Shown: in pieces, positions 33,410-45,249 of the stretch | Layout of the letters: the number at the start of each line of letters is the position of its first letter | Position numbering within the stretch: position 1 is the first letter of the stretch | Assembly (NCBI GenBank): GCA_009767595.1 | Contig: VSDK01026357.1 | Span: 6,285-70,284, forward strand | Length of the DNA stretch: 64,000 nucleotides | Direction: 5' to 3' | Source: Symbiodinium kawagutii | Lineage: Eukaryota > Sar > Dinophyceae > Suessiales > Symbiodiniaceae | Position numbers and translations under genes: made by a program | The notes under the pieces: model-generated | What the model was told of the DNA's origin: nothing | The model's database searches: none | What the model saw: only the letters and a program-made list of their open reading frames with translations

Positions 33410-33644
33410 CTAGATTCTACTTGTGGCGCCCCACAGCAACATGGAAGCACAGCTCCGACATGTGCAAAACATCGCTAATCTTTGCCAGAAAGACGCTACG
33501 GAGGCATCCATCATTTTGTTCAGGACCTGATGCATCTCCGCTAAAGTAAAGTTTGTTGCACATATCACCACGTTCTTTGGTGCCACAAACAGATCCGAAT
33601 CAATGGCCAATTTGTCCAAAGCTGTCTGTACACTTTTCTCAAAG
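33410..33644 (-). CDS. Exon, unidentified helical protein
   Basis: Acceptor TCTTCCATGTTGCAG at 33645, then FEKSVQTALDKLAIDSDLFV and KNVVICATNFTLAEMHQVLN. A donor GCCTCC|GTAGCG near 33500 may end the exon earlier than the stop at 33410. Neighbours at 33210 and 33668 are probably in the same transcript. Confidence 0.6.
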
Positions 33645-33667
33645 CTGCAACATGGAAGAAAACATCT

Positions 33668-33860
33668 CTATTGCAAGCATGCCCATGCTTTTGATATTTT
33701 CTGAGAGACTTCATTTTGGAACATTCCACAACCTCCGTGTATATCTTGTATGAAGGGCCTGATGCGCTCCAGCCCCATCAGCGGATTTGGCATGGACATC
33801 CAGCAAGGTGTTGTAACCTTGTTTCGCTGAGACTCTCCATCAAAGAAGGGTTCTACACTG
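33668..33860 (-). CDS. Candidate exon
   Basis: Frame with SVEPFFDGESQRNKVTTPCW and SMPNPLMGLERIRPFIQDI. Possible GC donor after GCGCATCAG. Composition is coding-like throughout. Confidence 0.5.
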
Positions 33861-34239
33861 TCCATCATGACATGCAGTCAGCATGTTGCTGCAAAATGGT
33901 ACAGAAAAAGGGAGAGTCCAAAGTGTCTTGGAAGACAGTGAAGAGGACGCTTTTCCAACCCACATGCACGTAATTGCACATACCAACATATCAAACAGGC
34001 TTCAATCATGTTGTCTTAGGAGACCGGTGACATCCGGTGACCGCTAACATCCGGTCACTTTGGGCTCTGCGTTTGCGCATTGCCATGGAAAGGCTGAGGC
34101 GGGGGAACAGTTGGGTCATGGGAAAGCCTCGAGCTTCGCAAGTTCCCATTGAGCTTCGAATTCTGAGTTCTGAGGATTTCTGAGGTCAGCTCTTATTAGG
34201 TCCGGGGTGAATCTTTGCTGCACCATCTCCTTCACTGCA

Positions 34240-34595
34240 AGACCCAACAATTCTGCCTCTTTGTCATTCTGATTTGCACCGCATCAACAACGTGCAGATT
34301 GCATTCAATTGACAAATGGCTGGTGATTGTTCCCCATTTGTTGGTTGCTGAATATTGACCCATAGCCAAACGTCGTGTTTGGTCGCCTCTTTCAACTGCT
34401 GGAACGGATGTCCTCAAAGGCAGCTGTGGCTGCCGGTGCAGTTTCAGCGCATTTCACCACCAAGTTCGCAGCACCCAAACCGCCTCGGCTGAGATGATGA
34501 GTTTCCCAAACCGCCTTGGGAGGCATCTCTTCGCTGATCCCATCATGTTCCATCTCCACATCACAGCATGAACATTCTAAACAAGAACGCTTCAT
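34240..34595 (-). CDS. Coding-like block, possibly two exons or frameshifted
   Basis: The right part (about 34400-34590) reads EEMPPKAVWETHHLSRGGLG and NLVVKCAETAPAATAAFEDI. The left part, after acceptor CATCCGTTCCAG at 34399, reads QLKEATKHDVWLWVNIQQPT with a donor ATGCG|GTGCAA. The two parts overlap at the junction in different frames, so the exact splicing, or a frameshift, is unresolved. Confidence 0.5.
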
Positions 34596-34709
34596 ATGAT
34601 ACTCATGTGATATTCTGCAGCTGCATATGCTTACATTTAACTGCAGGATCTTGTCTTAACACGACCAAGACCTTTGATGATTACGAACTTGACCATTGCA
34701 ACGGGCAAA

Positions 34710-34850
34710 CGACCGGGTCGCCTCCAGTGCTACTGTGAAGCTGCATCCAGTCCTGCGCCACTCCGAAGGACTCGGAGATCGCGTTCGTTGCGGGACAAGA
34801 AACGGCTTGGTGTAAAGACATGTAAAGACAGTGATCACGTGATCCATCAC
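34710..34850 (-). CDS. Weak candidate exon
   Basis: Frame with SCPATNAISESFGVAQDWMQ to a stop near 34681. Coding-like, weak borders. Confidence 0.3.
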
Positions 34851-34899
34851 CAAAACGGCTTGATGAATGTTGACAACAAAACGCCTTTATATAAAAAAC

Positions 34900-35720
34900 A
34901 CGAAGAAGCTTCAAGACAAGCAAGGTTTGATTCTGGACTATTTTCTTTTCCAACAGGCCAAGTTGTAAAAGAAGTACCTTATGGCCTACAGTCTAAACGA
35001 ACTCACTATATATAGATCAATGTGTTTGTTGCTTTCATGTATATTTCAACACATTCAAATACACCAACAGCCACCATCCTAACTCTGCGCAGATTCTGCT
35101 TTCAGGTTGGGATTGACTCAGAAAGAAGCGACATGAAGTGACGTGTTGTCATTCTGCACCACAGCACTGCACACGAATGGCACAACAATGCACTTAAACA
35201 CAACAAACCATTGAAGCAAATCCTTTGGATTGCAGTAGTATCAAACGAGATCATGGTGAACTTTTGGGGCAGAACTGCACAAACTGAGCACAACACAGAT
35301 CAACACAAATCATAATCCATGACGACACGCACCGTGGCTTCCTGTGAAGAGAGATTTCCTCCTGCAACCTCAGTGAGGCCACACTTAGCATTTGACCGTG
35401 ATTCAGTGGTCAGACGACCTGCCTCGCAACGTTTGTGACTTCTAGAGTAAATTCCCGATAATGTAACCCTGCTTTGCTAAATGTTATCATAAATATATAT
35501 ATATATATACATATGTGTGTGTGTGTGTCATAAGTATTGATTTTGAAATGAACTGCGAAACCTCAAATACTGCAAGTCTGACATCTTCCCTCATCTTGAG
35601 CCCTCTTATTTCTTATCTGGTAGTTTAGAAAGGGAACTGAAATCGCAGTAAAGAAGCAGTGAGATGCCGAGTTGCAATTACCAACACACTAGGTCAAATT
35701 TTGATCAGCAGGTCTGACGA
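34900..35720. other. No gene seen; short TA/TG repeat
   Basis: AT-rich, with (TA)n(TG)n at 35491-35528. A tRNA D-arm-like string at 35400-35430 has no matching tRNA body. Confidence 0.4.
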
Positions 35721-35722
35721 TC

Positions 35723-36128
35723 TTAATCCCGACGTGGGCCATAGTGGGCCTTTTCAAAGATCCTCCCTGCCATTGTGCATTGCGCTGCGGTCGGCATTTC
35801 GAGGACAGGCGTCCCGACCAAACGAAGTTCGTCGCTGAGGTGATGTTGAGTTGTAAGTCTCAAACCCACTGCCAGTGTGTGCGGCAGCAAGCCATGCATC
35901 CGATGACTTAGCAGAACGTTGACATTTCTGCAATGTGAACACAACTGCTACCATTTTCCTGCTTGCCAATTCTTCCTTCAACAAAGAAATTGCACATTTT
36001 GCCAATTTCTGAGCTGCCAGCAAATGTCTTGATAGCAGGAATACATCGCCTTCTTCATTCACAACATGGATTCCTTGAGGCAAAGCGTACTCCAACTCCT
36101 CCATCAACAACTCTTGGGAGGTGATTTT
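35723..36128 (-). CDS. Coding region, helical, with apparent frame change
   Basis: After acceptor ATGGCTTTCAG at 36129 the frame reads SQELLMEELEYALPQGIHVV and AAQKLAKCAISLLKEELASR, clearly coding, to about 35910. From about 35900 to the TAA at 35723 a different frame is the coding-like one (DELRLVGTPVLEMPTAAQCT). There is no room for an intron, so this may be a frameshifted pseudogene, a sequence error or a mistaken frame choice. Confidence 0.5.
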
Positions 36129-36269
36129 CTGAAAGCCATCTATCTCTTCAAGGTGTAAGCATGTAAAAGCAATGCATCATAGTTGTTCTGTCTCTTGTCC
36201 CTACCAAACCGTACTCAAACGCAAGTGCAAAGCATTCTGCACTGTGTGCTTTGGCGACATTGTCATTTC

Positions 36270-36350
36270 AGTCCTGGCACACTCGCTGCTCCAGCGATCT
36301 CACTTTGGAAGGAGACAACCTGTTGGACGTGTCTTCAAAGTCACGAGAAA
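36270..36350 (-). CDS. Candidate exon, coiled-coil-like
   Basis: Minus frame with ISRDFEDTSNRLSPSKVRSL ending near a CGA|GTGTGC donor. The upstream side runs into the CTA repeat. Confidence 0.4.
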
Positions 36351-36370
36351 TCGGTACAGTAGGGCAACAA

Positions 36371-36382
36371 CAACTACTACTT

Positions 36383-36420
<38 letters not shown>

Positions 36421-36540
36421 GCTGCTGCTGCTACTACTACTACTACTACTGCTCCTTCTACTACTGCTACTGCTACTACTACTGCTCCTGCTCCTGATCC
36501 TGCTCCCCGTCCTCCTACTACTACAACTACTGCTTCAACT
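36371..36540. repeat. Trinucleotide array (CTA/CTG/CTC)n
   Basis: About 170 bp of CTACTACTG-like triplets. It lies just after the minus-strand donor at 36549, inside a predicted intron. Long Leu, Thr and Val ORFs over it are artefacts. Confidence 0.95.
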
Positions 36541-36549
36541 ACAACCAAC

Positions 36550-36717
36550 TGGTGACGTGCAAGATAGACTGGACCCCCGCATCTCGAAAGTTTTCAGCCT
36601 GGAAAGATTCAAGTTCTCCAGCACACGGGGAGCTGCAGCATCATCTTTGAATTCTGCAGCTTCTTCTGTCTCCAGCTCCCCTGTCGCTTCCTGTGGCAAC
36701 TGCTCAGGTCCACGGTC
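36550..36717 (-). CDS. Exon, acidic disordered segment
   Basis: Exactly 56 codons from acceptor ACGTTTGGATTAG to donor TCACCA|GTTGGT, phase 0 to 0, reading EQLPQEATGELETEEAAEFK, DDAAAPRVLENLNLSRLK and ending in SLSCTSP. No Met is needed because it is internal. Strong exon; family unknown. Confidence 0.7.
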
Positions 36718-36934
36718 CTAATCCAAACGTAATTAGCTTTGCATTGTGCATATTGGCCAAGCTTATCATTGATGTTCATTCAAGTGATCGTTCGACATCG
36801 TTTATTAATTGGCGTTTTAATGACTCTCTCTCTCTCTGTATATATTTATTATCTCCTCCGACCCTTTGGAACCGCAAAAACCCGAAATGGTATGGTGAGA
36901 AGTGTGAATTCCGTGACGAATTTTTGTCGCGGGA

Positions 36935-36937
<3 letters not shown>

Positions 36938-36999
<62 letters not shown>

Positions 37000-37031
37000 T
37001 CTTCATCATCATCATCATCATCATCATCATA
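36938..37031. repeat. (CAT)n trinucleotide array
   Basis: About 30 near-perfect CAT units, interrupted once at 36998-37002. A C-rich run follows at 37072-37105. Confidence 0.95.
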
Positions 37032-37800
37032 GCATCCACACCATGAAGCAAGCAGACACGAACGTTAACATGCCCCCCCTCCCCACCCCACCCCACCCCA
37101 CCCCATGCGTGATGTAGCATCCACAGCATGAAGCAAGTATGGTTCCAAGGGGTGGGACAAGCCTATTTATACATATATGTACATATATGTACATATCATA
37201 CATCTTTAGACTGTGATGCATTATGCTATGTTGCTAACCGTCGACTCAGTGGACTTCCTCCCAGCTTTGAGCAGAAAAATGGTTTGCTGTTGTGTGTAAT
37301 TTTTAGCAGATTATTTGCTGTCACCTTTCACACAATTTATGACAATTTCCTACTCGCCTTGTGAAAGCAGGCAACAAAAAAGCCTTCAGCATCGAGCTCA
37401 TGCGGCCAGACCTTGAGTGCACCCAAGCACACCCGAGGTGACGAAAACTGAAGTGCGCATCTCACAACTCCCTCAAACGTGTCCAAAAGCTCCAGGAGTA
37501 GAAGGAAGAAAACACCACCAGTGCCGTGATCAGTGACAGCCAGTCACCAGTATCACAGGCCTTCATGTCCTACACTGTTCAGAGCGCTAGGTCCCAAACC
37601 CGCAGAAAGTCACTGCTTTTTGCTGGCATCAGCCTGACTTAAATGCACATGTGTGTGTGTGTGTGTGTCCATGGAGGTGTGTTTTCCCAGGAAAAGCATC
37701 ACCTAGACTGATGATTGCTCTGCCTACAACACTTCTGCATTCTGCACAATTGCTTTCTCATGTTCAATGCAGCAAAATTTTTGACACTGGGATCCCCTAC

Positions 37801-37879
37801 CAACATTGACTACATATGCTATCTGTTGGCACATGGTCAACCGGAGCTTGATTTTGCTTGTCATAAACACCTTCTCCCT
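37801..37879 (-). CDS. Exon, unidentified protein
   Basis: 79 nt from acceptor TGCTGCTCTTTCTGAG to donor GTTG|GTAGGG (26 codons + 1), reading KVFMTSKIKLRLTMCQQIAY. Both borders are good. Confidence 0.6.
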
Positions 37880-37998
37880 CTCAGAAAGAGCAGCAAATGA
37901 TGGTAAATAGCAGTGATGCAGAGTTGAAGCCTTCTAGTTATATAGAAAGGCTTATAGATCTGATAGTTGAAGGCTTCAGAGTTCAACTGCAGTTACAC

Positions 37999-38181
37999 AG
38001 CGTTGAAGACAAGGCCTCTCCACAACTGATGAGTTCTGTGTCCCGAGCTTCGCACTGGGCGCCCAAGCTTACGACCTTCGCTCCAAACTGAGACCGCATC
38101 CACTGGCACCTCAGGAAATGTCGAAGCAACTTGGGACTTCAAGGACCGTGGGGACCGTGGACATCCATGGAGAACATTCAA
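37999..38181 (-). CDS. Exon, unidentified protein
   Basis: Exactly 61 codons from acceptor CAGATGTCGACAG to donor AACGCT|GTGTAA, phase 0. It reads KSQVASTFPEVPVDAVSVWS and RTHQLWRGLVFNA. If the donor is unused it would end at a TAA two codons later. GC-rich. Confidence 0.65.
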
Positions 38182-38722
38182 CTGTCGACATCTGGAAAGG
38201 GCTGCACTTGAAAGGGTTCATTTACTTCAACTTCTTTGAACTTATCTGAACTTACTGATGCTTACTTATGCTTACTGATGCTTACTGACTTGGTCGAATT
38301 CCACAAGTCTCAGAGATCTACTGACCAAGTGCATTTAGGACCTCAGGCACCGAGAGTGGCGCTGCATCTCGTTTTCTTTGTCATTGAGCGTGCAGGTAGA
38401 GTACACCTGCAAGACTGCCATGACTTTCGTGACTTTTCCGCAGCGACAACGCCTTATATATACCTGTCAAGACAATTTTGGCAAAATACATACTTTGTGC
38501 ATCAAAGATACTTTCAAGTGCATTCATTAAGTGCATTTATTCTAAACATTGAACGGGTGCAAAGATGAGAAAACGCGTGACATCATCAGCCGAGTTGCCA
38601 AAAGGCCACCCGGTCGCAGGGCTTCCCAAGCACTGCGAAGAAGCTCCTGCCTAAGCACCGTGGATCAGCACAAGTGGAACAGCCAAGAATTATATGGTAA
38701 ATAATGATGGTTTGTAATTTAT

Positions 38723-38776
38723 AATGATTCATTAGCTGGTCAAATAATTTAATGATTCATTAGCTGGTCAAATAAA
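38723..38776. repeat. 25-bp direct duplication
   Basis: AATGATTCATTAGCTGGTCA plus five bases occurs twice; it lies about 100 bp left of repeat copy 10. Confidence 0.9.
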
Positions 38777-38875
38777 TAAAGCGTTGATTGGCTGGTTTAT
38801 CATGATTACTAACGGTAAATAATGGATAATCATATAATGGTTAATAGCGGCAAATTAGCTGGTTCGCAACTTTTT

Positions 38876-38982
38876 TGTGGTTTCTTAAAGTACGGGACCC
38901 CCAAAGCTATGGATGGTTTATTGCTACTATATGATTATTGGAAGATAGCTGCGTGTACCCCTATGACTTGAGAAACCACCAT
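38876..38982. mobile_element. Introner-like palindromic element, copy 10
   Basis: TTGTGGTTTCTTAAAGTACG at the left, CCCCTATGACTTGAGAAACC at the right; inner orientation B. On the minus strand the right end reads CCTATG|GTGGTTTCTC after a coding-like stretch near 39000 (ISAYLCLCQFLEIQPM). Confidence 0.85.
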
Positions 38983-39471
38983 AGGCTGAATCTCTAAGAA
39001 TTGACACAGGCAAAGATATGCAGAGATTCTTTTAGAATCAGAGTCTTCCATTAAAACGATCCATGGAGATGAATAAGGGAGAAATACATACAACACAAGT
39101 GTATTCAAGATATTCAACGTACAAAAATGGCACAAGTCAATCACAATTGTTTTTGACATTTTCTGATTGACCTTGCTCAAAGGGGAACATAATAGACGTA
39201 AGGAGAGCATTTTAAGATGATTCTGAATGCAGAAGCTTTCCCAAGTCCAGGAGACTTCAGGTCTGCCAAGACATAGGTGGACCGACTGAACCCCCAAGCT
39301 ACTTCAATCTGACAGCTCATCGCGACATCCACACCTTGCATCCAAAAGGCTGCAGGTCACATCTTGACTGCAACGAGTGAGCGTCTTGAGCCTGACAGTC
39401 ACAGCTGTCAACGGGATTCCTGGGGGTGTTAGACATCATAAGTTGTCAGATTTGACCTTCAGGATCTGGAC

Positions 39472-39586
39472 CTCTTTGATTTTTGCAAAAAGCTGCTTGC
39501 AACATTTGAGGTGCTCCATTTTGCCATGCTGTACTCCAAGGATGGCGCTTTTCGTCCGAAATCTGTACAACGCAGCTGTGGTTTGT
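39472..39586 (-). CDS. Exon, unidentified protein
   Basis: Acceptor GAGTGTTTTTTTCGCAG at 39587 and donor AAGAG|GTCCAG at 39471 bound 115 nt. Two frames are open: RKAPSLEYSMAKWSTSNVAS and KMEHLKCCKQLFAKIKE. The exon is well supported, the frame is not. Confidence 0.6.
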
Positions 39587-40074
39587 CTGCGAAAAAAACA
39601 CTCAGCACCACAAGTCCAAACCCTGGGAGCCATGGGGGCTGACTCAAATGGACAACAAAAGATGGATTTGACAAGCAGTCGGCTTTGATGTTTATTTGAA
39701 ACAGGTGTGTTTTGAGTGATTTGTAAAAATATCCTTTTGAGCGTTTTTGATTGTTTATTCTAATTGTTTGGTTCTTGGCACTGGTTGGCTAGGGGTGATC
39801 CATGGGGTGGCAATTCATGACATGTGGACACAGTTGAGAAAGCCAAGGCCAACCAAGCGTCCACAACAGCAGCAGCAAAAAAACAAATGGATGCAAGAGG
39901 CAAACGTGAGCTTCTACAACAGCAGAGTAACCTCCACAGAAAAACATGACTACGTGGTATCAAGATTGAGAGAGAGGCTGCAAAAGAGATTACCATACTT
40001 GCCTTGCCTATGCAGTGTTCAGTGTGACAGAAGAAGGGCTTGAACAGCCAGTTTGACCAAGACGACGGTCACTA

Positions 40075-40326
40075 GTACTGCTACTACTGCTGCTCCTACT
40101 ACTACTGCTGCTACTCCTACTCCTACTACTACTCCTGCTACTGCCAATACCTCCTACTCTGACTCCTATTCCTCCTCCTTCTGCTGCTAATTCTCCTACT
40201 ACTACTCCTGCTACTACCAATACTCCTACTCCTACTCCTACTCCTACTACTCTTCTACCACTCCTACTCCTACTCCTACTCCTACTCCTACTCCTACTCC
40301 TACTCCTCCTCCTCCTCCTCCTCCTC

Positions 40327-40359
<33 letters not shown>

Positions 40360-40375
40360 TTACTACTACTATGTT
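40075..40375. repeat. Trinucleotide/hexanucleotide array (CTA/CTC)n
   Basis: About 300 bp of CTACTC-type units. The Arg/Ser and Gly/Val ORFs across it are low-complexity artefacts. Confidence 0.95.
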
Positions 40376-41039
40376 GACGTAGGTGAACATCTCCAGTTCT
40401 GGCCACATGTTTTCCTGGCAGGCAGCAACACCCAATACACATTAGCTTCTTACCACACAACAGAACAGCTTTTATGTATGATGAATGTATTCCCTTCAAC
40501 AAGTCGTCAAATTTCAAGCACCCCAAGCATCAGCAATCCAATCAAAGTATTTTTGCACTTTGAATAAGGTCGCCAGTATTTCACCGCAATGCTCTTGCCA
40601 TTCCTGCTATATATGTAGAATCAGTTTTGCCGGTGACAAGATTCGCATCACAAGTTCTTAAATTGAAACACTTCTTGCGATCCTGATCAGTGGCACCACC
40701 ACTTGAATGTAGGCTCATTGCAGCAGCATCCAGCAGCATCTAGGCCTTGCTACTATAATCTTTTTGAGATAGTGGACAGCGAAACCTATTTTGGACAAAT
40801 GTGCAAAGACCAAATCTCCACCATCTTGATCAAACATGAATCCGGAATAATTAACTCAATCCATTGAAGGGTGACAACAATAATTGATGTACTGTATTTG
40901 ATATACATATATATATATTATATATATATATACACATGCAATATGATAACAATATCTCACAATTCCCTAGGTGAATGCAGACTAGTCCACGTAGTCAACG
41001 GATGTCAACGGCAAAGTTTCAAAGGGAACCACAACAAGA

Positions 41040-41147
41040 AATATCCAGCAGCATCGAAGATGGGGCCGGGAGTTCCTGGGGCGAGTTCGTAGCAAGGCAT
41101 TGCCAACAGCTAGGCTCAGCAGGCTCAGTAGGCCAAGCATGGCCAAG
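41040..41147 (-). CDS. Candidate exon, Pro/Cys-containing
   Basis: After acceptor GGTCTTATAG at 41148 the frame reads AWPTEPAEPSCWQCLATNSP. The plus strand is also open here with a donor-like ACCAG|GTAAAC, so strand is not certain. Confidence 0.4.
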
Positions 41148-42193
41148 CTATAAGACCAGGTAAACAAAGAAGACACACACACACACACATGACAATGACA
41201 CAAGATGACACAAGATGACACAAGGACATAAATGACATCCATTGACCTTAAACAAACGGTGTCATACACAGCTTGATACTTAGGGACTCGTGAGTTTCCC
41301 CACAAACATGCAGTTCCGCTCGGCATCCCTCCACTACTACAGAACCCATTTCTGAGCTGTACAATCTTTACATGGTGCGCTACGCACCAGGAAAAAAGTC
41401 GCTGCTGATCTGTCTAGCTCGCGACCAATCATTAGCCTCTTCAGTCACCTTGGAACCCAAAGAGAGCAATCAACACTGCTTTGCATCCTACATGTAGTTC
41501 TTCAAGCGTGTTTGACAAGCTCATTGAGCATTGACATGTTTTCAAACAGCCAGTGACACCAATGTACAGAATTGCACAGCTGTCTTCTTGGATTCTAGCA
41601 CGCCAATCCCGAGCTTTGGCGGCGGTGCCAGTTTCCGTTTGGAATGCACCTGCATTTTCATAGTCAAAGCAGTGTCAAATTGAATGGACATGATGACTCT
41701 GCGAACTGTGGCCATATACAGGCCGGCGGTGAGCGTCCTCCCTCTAGATTTCTTGGGTGGCTGGAGTGAATTCTCTCATTCAGATTGATATGAGTAGCTC
41801 CAGCTCCCCCAATCTTCACCAAGCTCCACAACTTGTAGAAGCGATGGAAGCGATGGATGGGGCCTCTGTAAGCTTTTGTATGATTTCTTCATCCGCTTGC
41901 TCCTAGCAACAATCAAAAGCATCTAGATGGTGAAGCTATGTGAAGCTCCAATCATCAACTAGCAAAAGCATGTACTGTACATCTGACATGGTGACAATGA
42001 CTGAGAGATGCTAAGAGGTGCTACTCATTCTGATCGTTCAAACTCAGCATGACATCGCAGCGGCAGAGTCCTTTGGAGCCTTGGCTCAACCGCAGCAAGG
42101 TTTCGGATGGCTGACACCGGGAAGCAGAGCTAACAACTACTCAAAACCACCAAAAACAGCCGCAGTCTCTGTTTTTTTGGAAACTGAACCTAC

Positions 42194-42359
42194 CCTAGGC
42201 ATATCTAGGCTGATTGGATGCGGGGCTTGAACGGGCTGGACATGTGTGAACGCCCAAGATTGCGCGCTGCAAAATGGAACTGTTTCAACGCAGCAAAGCT
42301 TGGGTTCTTGTTCAGAATTCCGGTAGGATGCCATATAACGAGTTGCTCTGCTCATTATA
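42194..42359 (-). CDS. Exon, unidentified protein
   Basis: Acceptor TGCACCTTGCTGCAG at 42360 and consensus donor CTAGG|GTAGGT at 42193; 166 nt (1 + 55 codons), reading RATRYMASYRNSEQEPKLCC and ending HPISLDMPR. Confidence 0.65.
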
Positions 42360-42559
42360 CTGCAGCAAGGTGCAATGCACAAGAAAAAAGCTCTGCTGAT
42401 GCTCTAATGTCTCTGGTAGTGTGATGATCCTTTGTCGCTTTATCTTTCCATGGGCCGGTGTTGTGTTTCCCTCGGTGGATCGCTTAGGGCAGGCAATTTC
42501 GCCAAAACAGATTCCACGTGTCAGATGGTGTCAGTGTCACCAATCTACCCAAAATAACT

Positions 42560-42780
42560 ATGTGTTCAGCGCCGTATGCTCAGCTGCCGAAATTGCGCCA
42601 AACGTGGAAAAGGAAGAGCTCATCTTGTGCTGAACGTTCTTTGGAGCTCCGCTTAGACCTCTGCATGGCATTACGATTCTTTTGGTTGCTAAGTCGTTGC
42701 TATGGCTGCGCCGTGGGCACTTTCCACCGCACCCCCAGTGCTTTACGCCAAGATGCAACGGCGAGGGTGGCAAGGGCATG
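42560..42780 (-). CDS. Candidate exon
   Basis: Frame with SNDLATKRIVMPCRGLSGAP and MSSSFSTFGAISAAEHTA; GC-rich, borders unclear. Confidence 0.4.
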
Positions 42781-43593
42781 ATGTCCTGAAGCACAGTTCA
42801 TCCAATGGCCGTATTGCAAACAGCAATTGTTGGACCTTGAAACCCTGAAAAAGTGCTACCTAGATTGGACATGATTGGACTCTGTATCGAGGCTTGATTG
42901 AATGAGAAGGGGTCATACATTTGCTTTGTTATGAGGAATCGGCAAAAGCTATTAAAAATATGATTCATGGTTGGAATAGGAATGCCATTCAATCTGTGAA
43001 GCTGCGATGGGTGCAACGCGCCTGAGCTGAAAAAGGAAAAGCCATAGCCTTGACAGCGTGCCCACGTGAGACTCCGAGTTTGATCAATGTTTCCATACGA
43101 TTTTCTTGACCGCGACTGCCATCAACAGCTATGTATCATCGGATGTCGACACGGCACACCCTTTGGTTCATCAAATCGCTTCTGGGTCACCTGTGACAGG
43201 GCGATATACAATATAATCCACTGGCCTTGCTAGGTGTTGGATGGAACAGGTGGGTATCATCAGCATTGGATCAACTCGACACATTTGAGATAAACGCCGT
43301 GCACAGTACTGTAGGGCCCAAATGCGATCGCAACTGTCAAAGACTTACTTTTCAAGATTCTTCAAGCATGAATCCGGTGCGCGTCCAATTCGTTCAAGAA
43401 GAAAAGTCTGAGAGTAATACTCTTTGAGTAATTACTAGCGACGCTGGAGGATCCTTACACCGAAAAACGCTTCTGAGAGACAGTACGCCGGGACAAGCAG
43501 GACACTTCTGAGCTTTTCCCATGGTGCTGCAAGAAATTGCAGTGCCCATGCTTTTCTGAGAGCTTGATGACGATTGAGTCTGGATTTGTTTAA

Positions 43594-43681
43594 CTCTCTG
43601 ACCCTTCATTGACTTTTGGTGCAATAACCTCGACAGATCACTTTGGGATCTTTGTGGATGCTGTGCGATATCTTGGCGTAT
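43594..43681 (-). CDS. Exon, unidentified protein
   Basis: Acceptor ACACATGGCTTGCAG at 43682; reads IRQDIAQHPQRSQSDLSRLL to a donor CAGAGA|GTTAAA. The frame stays open further left (to 43394), so the end is provisional. Confidence 0.5.
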
Positions 43682-43896
43682 CTGCAAGCCATGTGTGCGT
43701 GTGTATGATTGACACAACCAAGCTGCCGCTCGAGGCCAAACGCTCCTCCTCCTATATGAATGCAGGTGCTGAGTTTCTGTCAAACAGCAGACCCTGCTGT
43801 GTCAATTTCTGCAACTGAATGAGAATTTTGAGTGTAGGTTATTATGCAGAGTTGATTCATGATATGATTCATGATGATTCTTGCAAATCCACCCAC

Positions 43897-43972
43897 GTGA
43901 TTGTCCTGTGCTTTGAGCAGCTTCCGCTGAGCTCGATCTTTGTGGCGAGCTCTGTAGCGAGATTCAGGTGTG
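43897..43972 (-). CDS. Exon, basic helical segment
   Basis: 76 nt (1 + 25 codons) from acceptor CATTTGCCGCCAG to donor AATCAC|GTGGGT, reading SRYRARHKDRAQRKLLKAQD. Good borders. Confidence 0.65.
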
Positions 43973-44544
43973 CTGGCGGCAAATGTCAACAAAAGAAAAG
44001 CTGACCCGGCAAAATGACACCATTCTGAATTCAGCTATGCTGCTGATGACACTGTGCAAGGAAAATAACAAAATCATTTGAAAACCCTAATCCATCCTAA
44101 TCCTAATTTTGGAGTAACAAAAACAGCCACTTGAGTACGGAGATAAGATGATTTAAAAGAAACATATCCCTGACTTTGTAAAACATCCATTCAACTTTAA
44201 ACATCCACTAAGCATATCTAAGCATCCATTATGTACACTCAAGTAATGTCAGAAAACTCATCTTGGCGCCTGGGAGGCTTGGGAGGCGGTCCCGTTGGCC
44301 GAAAGTTGACGTTGTAGCAGTACGTTGCGGTGTTGGAAAAGTAGTCAAGCTGCTCAAGATGCCTTGCTAAAGCGAAGAATTGCACATGCGCTATCAGTTC
44401 ATGGGCAAATTTCTGGATTTAAACACGAACATTGGCGCAGAAAACTCGGTTGTGCATGGTTTTGCGACAGGAGGAATCCTTCACGTCACCAAATTTAACT
44501 TGCATGGGAACTGTAGATTCCCATTGATGCTATTTGATTCGTAC

Positions 44545-44782
44545 ATTGACGCATTCGCCTGAGAGTGCCTCTGCAATTGGTAATGTTGCACGGAAATAAA
44601 ATCCAGAAACGTCAAATGGTGGGGATTTTCTCATAATGACCATAGTGCCAAACACGGAAACAGTCTTCAGCCTGCTATGCATTGATTTCTGCATGTGTGC
44701 TGTCAAAGATCCTTTTGCCAGGGCTGCCAGAGAATCCAAACATAGCATCACCATCAGGCGAGTAATCGCTATCTCAGCCAAA
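44545..44782 (-). CDS. Long exon, unidentified globular protein
   Basis: 238 nt (1 + 79 codons) from acceptor TTGCTTCATTGAG to donor GTCAAT|GTACGA. It includes ITRLMVMLCLDSLAALAKGS, LKTVSVFGTMVIMRKSPPFD and FRATLPIAEALSGECVN. One of the most convincing exons here; family not recognised. Confidence 0.7.
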
Positions 44783-45135
44783 CTCAATGAAGCAACTGCT
44801 GGCAGTGCTCAGCCATGCTTTGTGATTTCAATCCATGTTGTCCACCTAAAAATGTTTCGGTTCAGTAGGGGCCATTGAGCCTTGCATTCCAGTCAGATTG
44901 CGGCTACTTGTGTTTTGCAATCAAAATCAAAAGAATGGAATTAGATCGAATTACCGGAGTTCCAATTGAAAACTGGCAGGCCTAGAATGCGGCCAGACGG
45001 CTGGAAAGGGTTGAGTTCGAGAATGACATTTGCAAGCATCGAGTTTGAAATGGCACAAACTCTTAACTTTGAAACAAAATTCAACTTCTGATGCAAGGGT
45101 GGTCCAATGCAGCAAAGCTTCACTGAATGCTAGGC

Positions 45136-45211
45136 ATCGTATGTTGAATAGGCGGGGGTCTTCGTGGAGATTTTCGTGGTGTCGGTGCAGGTGTCGACCG
45201 GCGACTGTCTC
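45136..45211 (-). CDS. Exon, Thr/Pro-rich, unidentified
   Basis: A long pyrimidine tract plus CGCAG precedes it. In phase with the exon at 45341-45383 it reads RQSPVDTCTDTTKISTKTPA and ends at a GC donor (GAT|GCCTAG). The intron in between holds repeat copy 11. Confidence 0.5.
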
Positions 45212-45249
45212 CTGCGAACGAAAAAGAGAGCAGGATCCAACTCTTAAAA

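Noticed and set aside
35395..35450. tRNA D-arm-like sequence TTCAGTGGTCAGACGACC
   Set aside because: No acceptor stem or T-arm at the right spacing.
36251..37129. Poly-Leu, poly-Thr, poly-Val, poly-Ser, poly-His and poly-Asp ORFs
   Set aside because: Frames of trinucleotide arrays; every frame gives a homopolymer.
40008..40526. Arg/Ser-rich 172-codon ORF
   Set aside because: Runs through the CTA/CTC array; not an RS-domain protein.
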